Shown in pieces: positions 17,043 to 28,346 of a stretch of 62,251 bases of DNA. The notes under the pieces were generated by a model. It was not told the DNA's origin and ran no database searches. It was given only the letters and a program-made list of their open reading frames with translations. The stretch is taken from the NCBI GenBank assembly GCA_016791365.1, contig JAEUMT010000053.1, positions 1 to 62,251 on the forward strand, written 5' to 3'. Origin of the DNA: Hyphomonadaceae bacterium (GTDB taxonomy: Bacteria > Pseudomonadota > Alphaproteobacteria > Caulobacterales > Aquidulcibacteraceae). The translations under genes were made by a program, and so were the position numbers. How positions within the stretch are numbered: the first letter of the stretch is position 1; every line of letters begins with the position of its first letter.

Positions 17043-18451
17043 CAGGTTTTCTTCGCCAGCGCGCTCTGGCGCGCGCCCCACAACAGGTAAACCGGTATGC
17101 CGATCGCCATCCAGATGAAGAAGCGCTCGATCGTTCCGATGTTGAGGCTTGAGAAGAGATAGACACAGCCGATGATGGCGAGGGGCGCGATGATCCAGGC
17201 GAACGGCGTCTTGAACGGACGCTCGCGTGTGGGGTCGCGGCGGCGCAGCACCATGACGGCGATGGCGACAGCGATGAAGGCCGCGAGCGTCCCGGCGTTC
17301 GCGAGCGAGGCGATTTCGCCAAGCGTCAGCAGGCCGGCGAGGATGGACGTCACCACGGCCGTGAAAATGGTGATGAATATCGGGGTGCCGAGCTTTGAGT
17401 GCACGCGTCCCCAGGAGCGTGGCAGCAGGCCGTCGCGCGCCATCACGTAGAAGATGCGGGTTTGCCCGTAGAGGAAGGCGAGGATGACCGTGGGGATCGC
17501 GATGGATGCGACGCCGCCGATGATCGCCGCCGCTTGTGGCTGGCCGAGCGCGCGCACGATGTGCGCGATCGGTTCGCCGCTGGCGGAAAATTCGCGGAAG
17601 TCCATCGCGCCGATCGCTGCCGCGCCAACGAGCATATAAAGCACGGTGCAGATGAGCATCGAGCCAACGATGCCGATGGCGAGGTCGCGGCCCGGGTTCT
17701 TGGCTTCCTCGGCGGCGGTCGATACTGCGTCGAAGCCATAGAAGGCGAAGAACATCACAGCCGCGCCGGCCATGACGCCGACATTGGTGCCGGCCTCGGT
17801 TGGCGTTGAGCCCCAGCCGTAGGGCGTGAACGGCTCGAAGTGCGAAATGTCGAACGCGGGAAGCGCGATGGCGAGGAAGAGGATGAGCGCGGCAATCTTC
17901 GCAACCACGAGGATCGAGTTGATCCAGGCGCTCTCGCGTGTGCCCAGGATAAGCAGGCTGGCGACGAGGAAGATGATGAAGACGGCGAGCGGGTTGAAGT
18001 GCAGCGCATGGCCGGCGACTTCGCCGAATTGAATCATTTGCGGGACCTCGAGGCCCCAACCGGTGAGCAATCCGGAGGCATAGCCCGACCAGCCAACCGC
18101 GACGGCGCTGACCACAACCGAATATTCCAGGATCAGCGCCCAGCCGACGATCCAGCCGGCAAGTTCGCCGAGCGATGAGTAGGTGTAAGTGTAGGCGCTG
18201 CCGGAGGCGGGCATCATGGTTGCGAGTTCGGCGTAGCAAAGCGCGGCGCACGCGCAGACCAGGCCGGCGACGCCGAATGATACGATGATTCCCGGGCCCG
18301 CCATCCCCGCGCCCTGGCCGATGAGAGCGTAGATGCCGGCGCCGACGATGGCGCCAACGCCCAGCGCCACCAGATGCGGCCAGGACAAAGTGCGCTTGAG
18401 TTCCGCGTGCGCAGGCGCTTCAATCGGTTTCAGTCTATTCCAAAACGCCAT
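17042..18451 (-). CDS. APC-family amino-acid permease (cationic amino-acid transporter type)
   Basis: 469 aa with about 12 transmembrane helices. The first helix carries G-V-G-A-I-V-G-A-G-I-Y, and A-L-C-Y-A-E-L-A-T-M-M-P-A-S-G-S-A-Y-T-Y follows; both are signatures of the CAT/YfnA branch. A central F-Y-G-F-D-A-V-S-T-A-A-E-E segment is also typical. Imports amino acids by proton symport or exchange; substrate not resolved. The stop overlaps the carboxyltransferase start, so both are likely one operon, perhaps linking amino-acid uptake to acyl-CoA breakdown. Confidence 0.9.
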   Translation of the reverse strand: MAFWNRLKPIEAPAHAELKRTLSWPHLVALGVGAIVGAGIYALIGQGAGMAGPGIIVSFGVAGLVCACAALCYAELATMMPASGSAYTYTYSSLGELAGWIVGWALILEYSVVVSAVAVGWSGYASGLLTGWGLEVPQMIQFGEVAGHALHFNPLAVFIIFLVASLLILGTRESAWINSILVVAKIAALILFLAIALPAFDISHFEPFTPYGWGSTPTEAGTNVGVMAGAAVMFFAFYGFDAVSTAAEEAKNPGRDLAIGIVGSMLICTVLYMLVGAAAIGAMDFREFSASGEPIAHIVRALGQPQAAAIIGGVASIAIPTVILAFLYGQTRIFYVMARDGLLPRSWGRVHSKLGTPIFITIFTAVVTSILAGLLTLGEIASLANAGTLAAFIAVAIAVMVLRRRDPTRERPFKTPFAWIIAPLAIIGCVYLFSSLNIGTIERFFIWMAIGIPVYLLWGARQSALAKKT

Positions 18452-18523
18452 GGCCCATCGCTCCCCTTGGACTCGTTAGCCTGGAGCCTAAGGCGGCCAA
18501 CGGAAAAGGAAAGCAGCGCAAGA

Positions 18524-18552
18524 AGAAAGGGCCGCGGCTTTCGCCGCGGCCC
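18524..18552 (-). terminator. intrinsic terminator of the TonB receptor gene
   Basis: A perfect 10-bp stem (18529-18538 with 18543-18552) with a 4-nt loop. On the minus strand it is followed by CTTTCTTCTT. It lies 28 nt after the receptor stop. Confidence 0.85.
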
Positions 18553-18579
18553 GATCAAGTCCTGGTCAGCTGTTTTGTT

Positions 18580-21000
18580 TTAGAACGAGCGGCGCACTGT
18601 CAGACCGAGCGTGCGCGGCTGGTTGGTTGCGAATGCAAGACGCGCCCGGCCGCCACGTTCGCGGTCGAACGAGAGATTGGCGTTCTCGTCGGCAGCGTTG
18701 TTGAGGAAGACCGTGACGCCCCATTGGTCGTTCTGGATGCCAGCGCTCAGGTTGATGATCGTGTAAGCGTCCAACTCAAGATCAAGCGCCGTAACTTCCG
18801 CGCCGGTGGCGCCGCCGAAGGCGAGGCCAGAGGCGAAGTTGCCGGCGCCGGCGACCTGGTCGCTGGGTTGCGTGAAGCGGCTGCCCACGTGCTGCACCGA
18901 ACCGGCGAAGAAGGCTTCCATGTCTTCACCGAAGTTGATCGGCCAGTAATAGGCCGCGGTCGCCGCCAGCTGATATTCCGGCACGGAGGCGAGGCGGTTG
19001 CCCTTTTGGATGCCGCCGACGACGGCGCCGAGGCCGGTGGTGACGGTCGAGTCGAATTCCGCTTCGACGAAGCCGCCAGCGAAGGTCAGTTCGAGACCGT
19101 CAACCGGCTCCCAACCGAATTCCACTTCGACACCCGCAGCGTGCGCTTCCGGAACGTTGAACGAAATCCGCGAAGAGCAAGAGCCCGCGTCGAGCGTGAC
19201 TTGCAGATCGTTGATGTCGTTGTAGTAGGCGGCCGCGTTGAAGGTGTAGCGCGAGCGCGTCAGCTTCACGCCGGCTTCGTAGTTCCACGACGTTTCATCG
19301 TCGTAGTTCTGGAAGCCGCCGAAGATGGCGGCGTCCTGCGCGGAGCAGAGCGGCAGGTTCAGCGGGTCGTTGACGCCGCCGAGACGGAAGCCTTGGCTCG
19401 CTTGCAGGTTCAGCGTCGTGTCAGGCGACAGATCGTAGCTGGCCATGATCCGCGGCGTGACGCCGTTCGAGGAGGTGGAGTCGCGGCGGTTGTCGCCGTT
19501 GGCAAATACGCCGCCGGAGACGAACGCACGATCTTCGTTGAACTGATAGTAACGTGCGCCAATCGTGACGTTGAGGCGATCGGTGACATCGTAGGTGCCT
19601 TCACCGAAAATCGCCCACTGGCTGATGTCGTAGGGCAGGTCCGAATTGTACGGCGAGTCAGCTCCGAACCCGTTTGCCGTTTGCGCGGCGGTCGGGAAAT
19701 TCGTCAGCGGATCGCCGTCAGCGGCCAGAACCGCCGAACGCAGATCCTGGAACGCGTCGTAGCCAGGCGTCGGGAGACGCTGGGCATAGATGCGCTCGAC
19801 GTCCGAATAGAACGCGCCCAGGAGCCATTGGAACGGTGAGTCCGTATCCGAGGCCAGGCGGATTTCTTGCGTGAATTGTGAGAACTCCGTGGTGTCGCGG
19901 AGGTTTGAGGGAAGCGTGTAGGACGTCGGGTCAAACTGAAGGTCGATCGACACGCTGCCTGTCAGCGCGCTGGCGTCACGGCTGGCGAGGATGTTGCGAT
20001 GCAGATAGCCGGTGATCGACGTGAATTGGACGTCGCCGAGATCGTAGTTCACCGCGAGATCGGTCAAGAACGTCTCGTCGCTGAATTCCTCGTCGAGCAA
20101 CAAGAATTGCTCGCGATCGCTGAACGTCACCGCGGGTCGCGTCGTGGTGAAGGGGTTGGCGAAGAGGTTGAAGCGCTCCTGGCGGTTGAAGCCGTTCACC
20201 TGCAGGTGCTGGTACACAACGCGCGGCACAATCGTGAGATTGGAGTTCGGCGTGATCGAGAGCGAAGCGCGGATACCCGACCGCTCGCCGTCATTGACGT
20301 CCTCGGTGCGGCCGCCGCCCTCGCGAAGCGCATCGATGAAGCCGGCGTATTCGGTGTGATAGGCGACGACGCGAAGGCCGAGCCGATCCTCAACGAGCGG
20401 GATGTTGACCATGCCCTTCAAGTGGCCGCCGATGCCGCCATCGGTAACCGAATTCAAATTGCCTTCGATCATGCCCTCGAAGGCTTCTGAGTTGGGCTGG
20501 TTGGTGATGTAACGGATGGTGCCGCCGACCGAACCCGAGCCGAACAGCGTGCCCTGCGGGCCGCGCAGCGTTTCGACGCGGTTGAGATCGAACAGATCGA
20601 CGTCCGGTGTGAACAGCGAGAGTGAGATGACAGAATCGTCGAGATACACGCCGACTTGTTCTTTCACGCCCGGTTGGTCGCGCACGATCTGGCCGGCGGA
20701 CACGCCGCGAAGCGAGACCTGGCTTTGGCCGGGGCCGAGGTTTTGCACCGACATGCCGGCGACGTTGCGACCGATGTCTTCAAGCGAGGTCGCGCCCGAA
20801 CGCTCGATGTCTTCTTGCGTTTGCGCGTTCACCGAGAACGGCAAATCCTGGATCGAACTCTCGCGCAGCGTTGCGGTGACGACTATTTCCTCGCCTTCGC
20901 TCGCGGCGGTCTGATCTTGTGCGAACGCCAGGTTCGGCGTGACGCAAAACGCCAGCGCAATGGCGCTGATCGCATACGCCCATTTGCGTTTACGGGTCAT
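18580..21000 (-). CDS. TonB-dependent outer-membrane receptor
   Basis: 806 aa. Sec signal peptide to about A-F-A-Q; TonB box E-E-I-V-V-T-A near residue 37; plug domain with V-E-T-L-R-G-P-Q-G-T-L-F-G and G-G-T-I-R-Y; then a long beta-barrel ending in a terminal Phe. The start has a GAGGGGAG Shine-Dalgarno. Family members take up siderophores, vitamins or glycans; the substrate cannot be read here and there is no neighbouring transporter. Monocistronic, with its own terminator. Confidence 0.93.
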   Translation of the reverse strand: MTRKRKWAYAISAIALAFCVTPNLAFAQDQTAASEGEEIVVTATLRESSIQDLPFSVNAQTQEDIERSGATSLEDIGRNVAGMSVQNLGPGQSQVSLRGVSAGQIVRDQPGVKEQVGVYLDDSVISLSLFTPDVDLFDLNRVETLRGPQGTLFGSGSVGGTIRYITNQPNSEAFEGMIEGNLNSVTDGGIGGHLKGMVNIPLVEDRLGLRVVAYHTEYAGFIDALREGGGRTEDVNDGERSGIRASLSITPNSNLTIVPRVVYQHLQVNGFNRQERFNLFANPFTTTRPAVTFSDREQFLLLDEEFSDETFLTDLAVNYDLGDVQFTSITGYLHRNILASRDASALTGSVSIDLQFDPTSYTLPSNLRDTTEFSQFTQEIRLASDTDSPFQWLLGAFYSDVERIYAQRLPTPGYDAFQDLRSAVLAADGDPLTNFPTAAQTANGFGADSPYNSDLPYDISQWAIFGEGTYDVTDRLNVTIGARYYQFNEDRAFVSGGVFANGDNRRDSTSSNGVTPRIMASYDLSPDTTLNLQASQGFRLGGVNDPLNLPLCSAQDAAIFGGFQNYDDETSWNYEAGVKLTRSRYTFNAAAYYNDINDLQVTLDAGSCSSRISFNVPEAHAAGVEVEFGWEPVDGLELTFAGGFVEAEFDSTVTTGLGAVVGGIQKGNRLASVPEYQLAATAAYYWPINFGEDMEAFFAGSVQHVGSRFTQPSDQVAGAGNFASGLAFGGATGAEVTALDLELDAYTIINLSAGIQNDQWGVTVFLNNAADENANLSFDRERGGRARLAFATNQPRTLGLTVRRSF

Positions 21001-21148
21001 GGTTGTGGCTCCCCTCGAACCCGCGCTTGCTCTCCATCACGCAGGACGCATTAGGATTAACTGGGGAACGCCGTGCCGCCGTCACAAACGCCCGAGTGGG
21101 GAAATTTTCGGGACGTAGTGGGCGGAATACGCCTGACGTGCGCTCTGA

Positions 21149-21997
21149 TTACACGGCCATGTTGTCGATGAGCCGTGTTTTGCCCAGCCAGGCGGCGGCG
21201 AGAATGCGTGCGGGCCGGGAGAGATCGACGATCGGCGCGAGCGTCTCGGCGTCGCGGATGGCGAGATAGTCGACGCTCGTGAAACCGGCCGTAATGATAT
21301 GGCGCGCCGCTTCGGCTTCGGCGGACGCGATCGCGTCACCGGCGCGCGCCGCTTTGATTGCGTCATGCATGATGAGGTTGAGGCGCGAAGCGATGCGCCG
21401 TTCGTCGGCGCTGAGATAGGCGTTGCGCGAACTCATCGCGAGGCCATCGCTCTCACGCACAGTCGCGCAGCCTTCGATCGCAACAGGGATGTCGAGATCG
21501 CGCGCCATGCGCTTGATCACTTGCAGCTGCTGGTAGTCCTTCTCGCCGAAGAACGCTGTGTCGGGGAGGGCTTGCAGGAGCAGCTTGGTGACGACAGTGG
21601 CGACGCCGCCAAAAAAGTGAGGCCGAAACTCGCCTTCAAGCGGGGTGGAGACGTCGGAGACGATGACGTTTGTCGCAAAGCCCGCGGGGTACATGACGCC
21701 GCGATCGGGCGCGTAGAGCAGGTCGCAGCCGGCGCCGGCGAGCATGGCGGAGTCGCCCGCTTCATCACGCGGGTAGCGGTCGAAATCCTCGTGCGGCGCG
21801 AACTGGCGCGGATTGACGAACAGCGTCGTCACGACGCGATCGGTCTTTTCCTTGGCGGTGCGCACCAGGGAGAGGTGTCCTTCGTGCAGCGCGCCCATCG
21901 TCGGCACCAAGCCCACGGTGAGCCCGCTTGCGCGCCACGCGGTGACTTCGTTTCGGAGTGCGGACACATCGCGGACGACGGGGAGAGGCGCTGTCAT
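21149..21997 (-). CDS. panC: pantothenate synthetase (pantoate-beta-alanine ligase)
   Basis: 282 aa from ATG at 21997; an in-frame ATG at 22012 is possible and neither has a clear Shine-Dalgarno. Signature elements: V-P-T-M-G-A-L-H-E-G-H (ATP-binding HxGH), F-V-N-P-R-Q-F, F-F-G-E-K-D-Y-Q-Q-L and S-S-R-N-A-Y-L-S. Joins pantoate and beta-alanine with ATP to give pantothenate for CoA synthesis. Diverges from mipZ. Confidence 0.95.
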   Translation of the reverse strand: MTAPLPVVRDVSALRNEVTAWRASGLTVGLVPTMGALHEGHLSLVRTAKEKTDRVVTTLFVNPRQFAPHEDFDRYPRDEAGDSAMLAGAGCDLLYAPDRGVMYPAGFATNVIVSDVSTPLEGEFRPHFFGGVATVVTKLLLQALPDTAFFGEKDYQQLQVIKRMARDLDIPVAIEGCATVRESDGLAMSSRNAYLSADERRIASRLNLIMHDAIKAARAGDAIASAEAEAARHIITAGFTSVDYLAIRDAETLAPIVDLSRPARILAAAWLGKTRLIDNMAV

Positions 21998-22038
21998 TGG
22001 CTTCGCATCCATGGGTGTTAGGCGCGCGTCAAGACGGC

Positions 22039-22054
22039 TTAAGCGCCCCTTAAC
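22039..22054. promoter_or_regulatory. CtrA box between panC and mipZ
   Basis: The sequence ttaa-gcgcccc-ttaac is a perfect match to the CtrA consensus TTAA-N7-TTAAC. It sits 88 nt before the mipZ start and 42 nt before panC. CtrA is the cell-cycle master regulator of Caulobacterales; binding here is inferred. Confidence 0.65.
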
Positions 22055-22141
22055 CTCAATCAACGAGGTTTAAGACATGTGTGTCGGCGCAACCGTCAGG
22101 TTCAAGCCCGCCGCGCCCGTTCCAGTGGACGGGGTGCGCCG

Positions 22142-23005
22142 ATGAGCCTTGCCTACGCTCACGAGCCGGCGCCGCGGCGCGCGCACGTTATTGTGGTCGG
22201 CAACCAAAAGGGCGGCGCCGGCAAGTCGACCGTGGCGATGCACGTCATTGTCGCGTTGATGCGGATGGGACGCCGCACGGGCGTGCTGGATCTGGACGTC
22301 CGCCAACGTTCGCTCACGCGCTACATTGAGAACCGCGCCCGCTGGATCGCCGCGCGCGGGGCGCATTTGGCGTCGCCGCAAATCCTCGAATTGCACGAAA
22401 GCGCCGAGCGGCAGCTTGATCTGGCGGAGGCCGAAGAGGATGCGAGCTTTCGTTCCGCGCTAAAGCGGCTGGCTGAAACCTGCGATTTCATCGTCATCGA
22501 TAGCCCGGGCGGCGACTCGTTCCTGGCGCGGCTTGCTCACTCATGGGCCGATACGCTCATTACGCCGCTCAATGACAGTTTCGTCGATTTCGACCTCCTG
22601 GGAGATATCGACGAGAACTGCGCTGATATTGTGAGGCCCTCGATCTACAGCGAGATGGTTTGGGAGAGCCGCAAGAAGAAGGCGCTCGCCGAGCGGACGC
22701 CGATCGACTGGGTGGTGCTGCGCAACCGTACAGCGACGTCGAAGATCGAGGCGAAGAACAAGCAGAAGGTCGGCAAGGCGCTTTCGACGCTATCGGGCCG
22801 CATCGGCTTTCGCATGGCGCCGGGGCTATCGGAGCGCGTGATCTACCGGGAGCTGTTCCCCCAGGGCCTGACCATGCTCGATCTCGATGGCGAGGGCGTG
22901 CCCACGGACATGCGCATGGCGCACGTGGCGGCGCGCCAGGAATTGCGCGACCTGTTCATCACGCTGAAGCTTCCGGGTTTCGATGGCGAAGCGCTGAAAT
23001 TCTAG
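22142..23005 (+). CDS. mipZ: MipZ, ParA-like ATPase that positions the division plane
   Basis: 287 aa from ATG at 22142 (the open frame begins earlier but that part has no Shine-Dalgarno). Deviant Walker A K-G-G-A-G-K-S-T at 23-30, L-D-L-D-V-R-Q-R-S after the second strand, and I-V-I-D-S-P-G-G-D as switch II. These match MipZ closely, including the A-M-H-V-I-V-A-L-M-R-M-G helix. In Caulobacter MipZ binds ParB at the poles and inhibits FtsZ polymerisation, restricting the Z ring to midcell. A CtrA box lies upstream. Confidence 0.95.
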   Translation: MSLAYAHEPAPRRAHVIVVGNQKGGAGKSTVAMHVIVALMRMGRRTGVLDLDVRQRSLTRYIENRARWIAARGAHLASPQILELHESAERQLDLAEAEEDASFRSALKRLAETCDFIVIDSPGGDSFLARLAHSWADTLITPLNDSFVDFDLLGDIDENCADIVRPSIYSEMVWESRKKKALAERTPIDWVVLRNRTATSKIEAKNKQKVGKALSTLSGRIGFRMAPGLSERVIYRELFPQGLTMLDLDGEGVPTDMRMAHVAARQELRDLFITLKLPGFDGEALKF

Positions 23006-23059
23006 AGCTGATGTGCTAACCGCGCACCGGAATGGCCCGGCGACGGGCTGGGAGGTGGC

Positions 23060-23491
23060 GTGGTACCGGCACTACTCGTAATCACCCTTGTGTTCGCGGT
23101 GCTGTTCCTGACGCGCCTCGGCGGCGTCTATCGCGCGGAACTTCTGCGGCGCTGGCCGGTCGTCTTGTTAGCGGGTGCAGCATTCGTGTGTCTGCTGCGC
23201 GGCCTGATCGGGCCGGCGGTGACGCTCGGCGTTCTGGCGTCATTGGCCTGGATCATGTGGCCGTCCATCGAGCGTTTAGGCCGTCCGCTACCAGCGTCAC
23301 CACAACACGACACGCCGGAAGATTTCGCCGCCCGACGCCTGCTTGGCGTCGGCCCTGAGGCAACCGCGGACGAAATCCGGCGCGCGTACCGCGCCAAGAT
23401 GGTTCAGGCGCACCCGGACCGGGGGGGCTCACATAACGAAGCCGCGCGGCTTGCGGCCGCGCGGGATCGTCTTCTGAAACGGAAGCGCTAG
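23060..23491 (+). CDS. small membrane J-domain (DnaJ-like) protein
   Basis: 143 aa, GTG start with GGGAGG just upstream. Two hydrophobic segments (~3-20 and ~33-68) anchor it in the membrane. The C-terminal ~60 residues are a J domain (A-R-R-L-L-G-V, E-I-R-R-A-Y-R) with the HPD motif in A-H-P-D-R-G-G. This TIM14/DjlC-like layout recruits DnaK to the membrane in known homologues. Located 54 nt after mipZ, so possibly co-transcribed. Confidence 0.85.
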   Translation: MVPALLVITLVFAVLFLTRLGGVYRAELLRRWPVVLLAGAAFVCLLRGLIGPAVTLGVLASLAWIMWPSIERLGRPLPASPQHDTPEDFAARRLLGVGPEATADEIRRAYRAKMVQAHPDRGGSHNEAARLAAARDRLLKRKR

Positions 23492-23495
23492 GCGC

Positions 23496-24530
23496 CTATT
23501 CCATTTCCTCGGTGGTGGCTTCGTCGCCCTGGCCTGACGGCTCATCGATCGGCGCACGCACCGGCGACAACGTCTCGATGACCATGCCTTGCGACAGCTG
23601 ATACGGCGAGGGCGGCAGCGGCGTCGCGGCGTTGGCTTGCAGCGTGCCGGGCGCCAGTTGGACGTCCAGGCGGCGCGTCGGCATTGAGGCGAACTGGGCG
23701 CCGTTCGGATCGTCGCGGCGCGCATATTCCTGGTAAGCGCCTTCCACGAGATAAGCGACTTGCGCATCGCGGGCGGCTGACGTTTCGCCACCCAGGACGA
23801 CGACGATCACGCGGTGACCATGGCGCTCGGCCATCGTGGCGAGGTTGAAGCCGGATGCGCGGGTGTAGCCGGTCTTGATGCCATCCACGCCGTCAACCTG
23901 GCCGAGGAGGCGGTTGTGGTTGCGGCCGGAGCCGCGGCGCCAGGCAAAGCTTGGCGTCTGAAAAACGTGATAATGCTCGGGAAAGTCGCGCCACAGAGCC
24001 TGGGCAAGCGTCGCCATATCGCGCGCCGTCGTGCGGTGGCGCGTATCCGGCAGGCCGCTGGCGTTGGCGAAGCGCGTGTCCGACATGCCAAGTTCGCGAG
24101 CGCGCGTGGTCATGCTGGAGGCAAAGCGCGCTTCTGAACCGCCGAGGCGCTCCGCCACCATGGTGGCGACATCATTAGCGGACTGCACGACCAGCGCGCG
24201 GATCGCTTGGTCAACCGTAATTGAGTCACAGGCGCCGCGCCGAGGGCAGCGGAGGCCAAGACGCGACGGCGGTTGGCGTGACGCGTTTCGGGACGCTGTC
24301 AGGCGAGTGTCCATGCTGATGTCGCCGCGCTCGAGCGCCTCGAACAGCATATAGAGCGTCATCATCTTGGTGAGCGACGCCGGGAAACGGGCGGCGTCCG
24401 CCTGGTCTTCCAGCAGCACTTCGTTGGTCCGCGCGTCCATAACGATCGCCGAATAGCGATCTTGAGCGGAGGCCGGCGCGGCGAGGCCCAATGCAAAAAG
24501 CGCCAAGAAGGCGCTAACGATCATCCGCAT
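23496..24530 (-). CDS. D-alanyl-D-alanine carboxypeptidase (penicillin-binding protein 5/6 family)
   Basis: 344 aa from ATG at 24530; another ATG two codons later is possible. Sec signal peptide to about P-A-S-A-Q. Active-site motifs: S-L-T-K (SxxK), S-A-N (SxN) and K-T-G. The domain trims the terminal D-Ala of peptidoglycan pentapeptides in the periplasm. Compared with typical relatives, there is an extra C-P-R-R-G-A-C-D segment before the T-V-D-Q-A-I-R helix, adding two cysteines. The C terminus is acidic. Converges on the J-domain gene with a 4-nt gap. Confidence 0.92.
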   Translation of the reverse strand: MRMIVSAFLALFALGLAAPASAQDRYSAIVMDARTNEVLLEDQADAARFPASLTKMMTLYMLFEALERGDISMDTRLTASRNASRQPPSRLGLRCPRRGACDSITVDQAIRALVVQSANDVATMVAERLGGSEARFASSMTTRARELGMSDTRFANASGLPDTRHRTTARDMATLAQALWRDFPEHYHVFQTPSFAWRRGSGRNHNRLLGQVDGVDGIKTGYTRASGFNLATMAERHGHRVIVVVLGGETSAARDAQVAYLVEGAYQEYARRDDPNGAQFASMPTRRLDVQLAPGTLQANAATPLPPSPYQLSQGMVIETLSPVRAPIDEPSGQGDEATTEEME

Positions 24531-24758
24531 TTTTGAACCACCCGCTGACGTCATCTGCGTCCAATCCCGCACAAACACGGACAATTTCAGGCAAATCGCG
24601 TGCCGCGCAGCTTACAGATTCATTAGACCCCGTTAAGGCGCAGTTGCAGCACAGGGTTAAAGTCTTCTGCTCTCGGCGAAGCGATTCCGATCTACATGCC
24701 CAGGTTGTGGAGAACGTGGTTAACGGCAGGTGAATTAAATTCTCCTGTCCTGCGAAAA

Positions 24759-24830
24759 TGCCGGGCAGGGCTGCATGTTGCATTGCAGCAAAAAGACCGT
24801 TGACTTCGCAGGTGCAGCATAACATATAGG
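24759..24830 (+). promoter_or_regulatory. phasin promoter region with CTGC/GCAG repeats
   Basis: The 380-nt gap between the divergent carboxypeptidase and phasin genes holds ttgact at 24800-24805 and, 17 nt later, catata (24823-24828) or tatagg as -10 candidates. Just upstream is an inverted repeat ctgc...gcag (24771-24788), and another tgcagca overlaps the spacer. Such CTGC/GCAG-rich sites are known targets of PhaR, the polyhydroxyalkanoate-sensing repressor of phasin genes. The rest of the gap shows nothing I can name. Confidence 0.5.
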
Positions 24831-24910
24831 GGCTACAGAGTCGCCGCTCCCCATGGCGACGTCCATCAATTTGGGCCGGCAGCGGCCCAGGGAACTGAAC
24901 GGAGACCAAA

Positions 24911-25369
24911 ATGGCCACTGCGAAGACCGCCCCCCGCGCCGCCAAGACGGCTACGGAAGCGTTTGAAACCCTCACCGCGTCGTCGAGCGAGACGGTTCGC
25001 GAGAACATCGACCGCAGCCTCGCGGCGTTCTCGGAAGCCTCGTCTTTCGGCAAGCAAAACATGGAAGCCTGGGTGGCTTCGGCTACCGCCGCTCAAAAGG
25101 GCTTCGAAACCCTCTCGGCGCGCGCTGTCGCCTTCCAGAAGGCCGCCCTCGAAAATCATGTCGCGGCCGCCAAGTCGCTCATGACCTCGAAGAGCGTTCA
25201 GGAATTCACCGAGAAGCAAAGCGACTACGCCAAGACCTCGTTCGAGGCTTATGTCGCGGAAGTCACGGAAGTTTCTGAACTCGTTCAAGGCCTCGCGAAG
25301 GAAACGCTGCAGCCGATCAACGAGCGCGTGAACGCCGTCGGCCAGCTGATCCAAACCGCTGGTCGCTAA
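24911..25369 (+). CDS. phasin family protein
   Basis: 152 aa, almost entirely amphipathic helix, rich in Ala, Glu, Lys and Ser. N-terminal A-T-A-K-T-A-P-R-A-A-K, then F-G-K-Q-N-M-E-A-W-V-A-S-A-T-A-A-Q-K-G-F-E-T-L-S and the Phasin_2-type C-terminal helices (V-Q-E-F-T-E-K-Q-S-D-Y-A-K). Phasins coat polyhydroxyalkanoate granules. The ATG has GGAG upstream, and a strong terminator follows, so the gene is monocistronic and likely well expressed. No PHA synthase gene is in the window. Confidence 0.9.
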   Translation: MATAKTAPRAAKTATEAFETLTASSSETVRENIDRSLAAFSEASSFGKQNMEAWVASATAAQKGFETLSARAVAFQKAALENHVAAAKSLMTSKSVQEFTEKQSDYAKTSFEAYVAEVTEVSELVQGLAKETLQPINERVNAVGQLIQTAGR

Positions 25370-25410
25370 GAAGATAGACTTCGGGAGCAATCCCGAGGGG
25401 CTGAATTGGG

Positions 25411-25446
25411 ACGGGCCTGGCTCTTACGAGCCGGGCCCGTTTCTTT
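25411..25446 (+). terminator. intrinsic terminator of the phasin gene
   Basis: A 13-bp stem (acgggcctggctc / gagccgggcccgt, one wobble) with a TTAC loop is followed by ttctttt. Confidence 0.9.
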
Positions 25447-25575
25447 TGCGCCATAGTCTGAACTGGGTATGGCGCAAGCCCTTCCATAAGCGCCGTTGAT
25501 CCATAAATTGTTCAGCATGTGAGCGAAGGCTCATGCGTGAACGAGTCGGCGGCAGGCTCAACCGAACGGACCTCA

Positions 25576-25917
25576 ATGAGCGGCGGCGAATATTGGGATG
25601 ACAAAGAGGATGGAGAAGGCGGGGCCGATGGCCGCGTCGGAACCCAAACTGTCACCCGCACAAAAAAGCCATCGCTCTACCGTGTGCTGCTGCTGAACGA
25701 CGATTACACGCCGATGGAATTTGTCGTCTATGTTCTTGAGCGTTTCTTTCAGAAGAACGCCGAGGAAGCGACGACGATCATGCTGCACGTCCACCAGAAC
25801 GGCGTCGGACTGTGCGGCATCTATACGTACGAGGTGGCCGAGACGAAGGTCGCCCAGGTTTTGGATCTCGCGCGGCGGAATGAACACCCGCTGCAATGCA
25901 CGATGGAAAAGGACTGA
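25576..25917 (+). CDS. clpS: ClpS, adaptor of the ClpAP protease
   Basis: 113 aa from the ATG at 25576. A GTG at 25519 would add 19 residues but has no ribosome-binding site. The flexible N-terminal arm is acidic and Gly-rich. The core has [13 protein letters not shown], the H-V-H-Q-N-G-V-G segment and Y-T-Y-E-V-A-E-T-K, all typical of ClpS, including residues that hold N-degron side chains. It delivers N-end-rule substrates to ClpA, whose gene starts 6 nt after its stop. Confidence 0.95.
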   Translation: MSGGEYWDDKEDGEGGADGRVGTQTVTRTKKPSLYRVLLLNDDYTPMEFVVYVLERFFQKNAEEATTIMLHVHQNGVGLCGIYTYEVAETKVAQVLDLARRNEHPLQCTMEKD

Positions 25918-25923
25918 CGTCGA

Positions 25924-28242
<2,319 letters not shown>

Positions 28243-28268
28243 CGCGCCAGGCTTTGTGAAATTGACCA

Positions 28269-28299
28269 GCGGCGGTTCCGGCAACGGGGCCGCCGCTTT
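28269..28299 (+). terminator. probable terminator after clpA
   Basis: A 7-bp perfect stem (gcggcgg / ccgccgc), extendable through G-U pairs, is followed by only three T then cgctt. It lies 27 nt past the clpA stop. Weak T-tract. Confidence 0.5.
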
Positions 28300-28346
28300 C
28301 GCTTGCGCGCATCAATGTGCGAGAACGTGCGTTGAGGGAGAGACGC

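Noticed and set aside
17043-18251. N-terminal extension of the carboxyltransferase frame
   Set aside because: This part is out-of-frame reading of the permease gene; the carboxyltransferase begins at the ATG at 17042.
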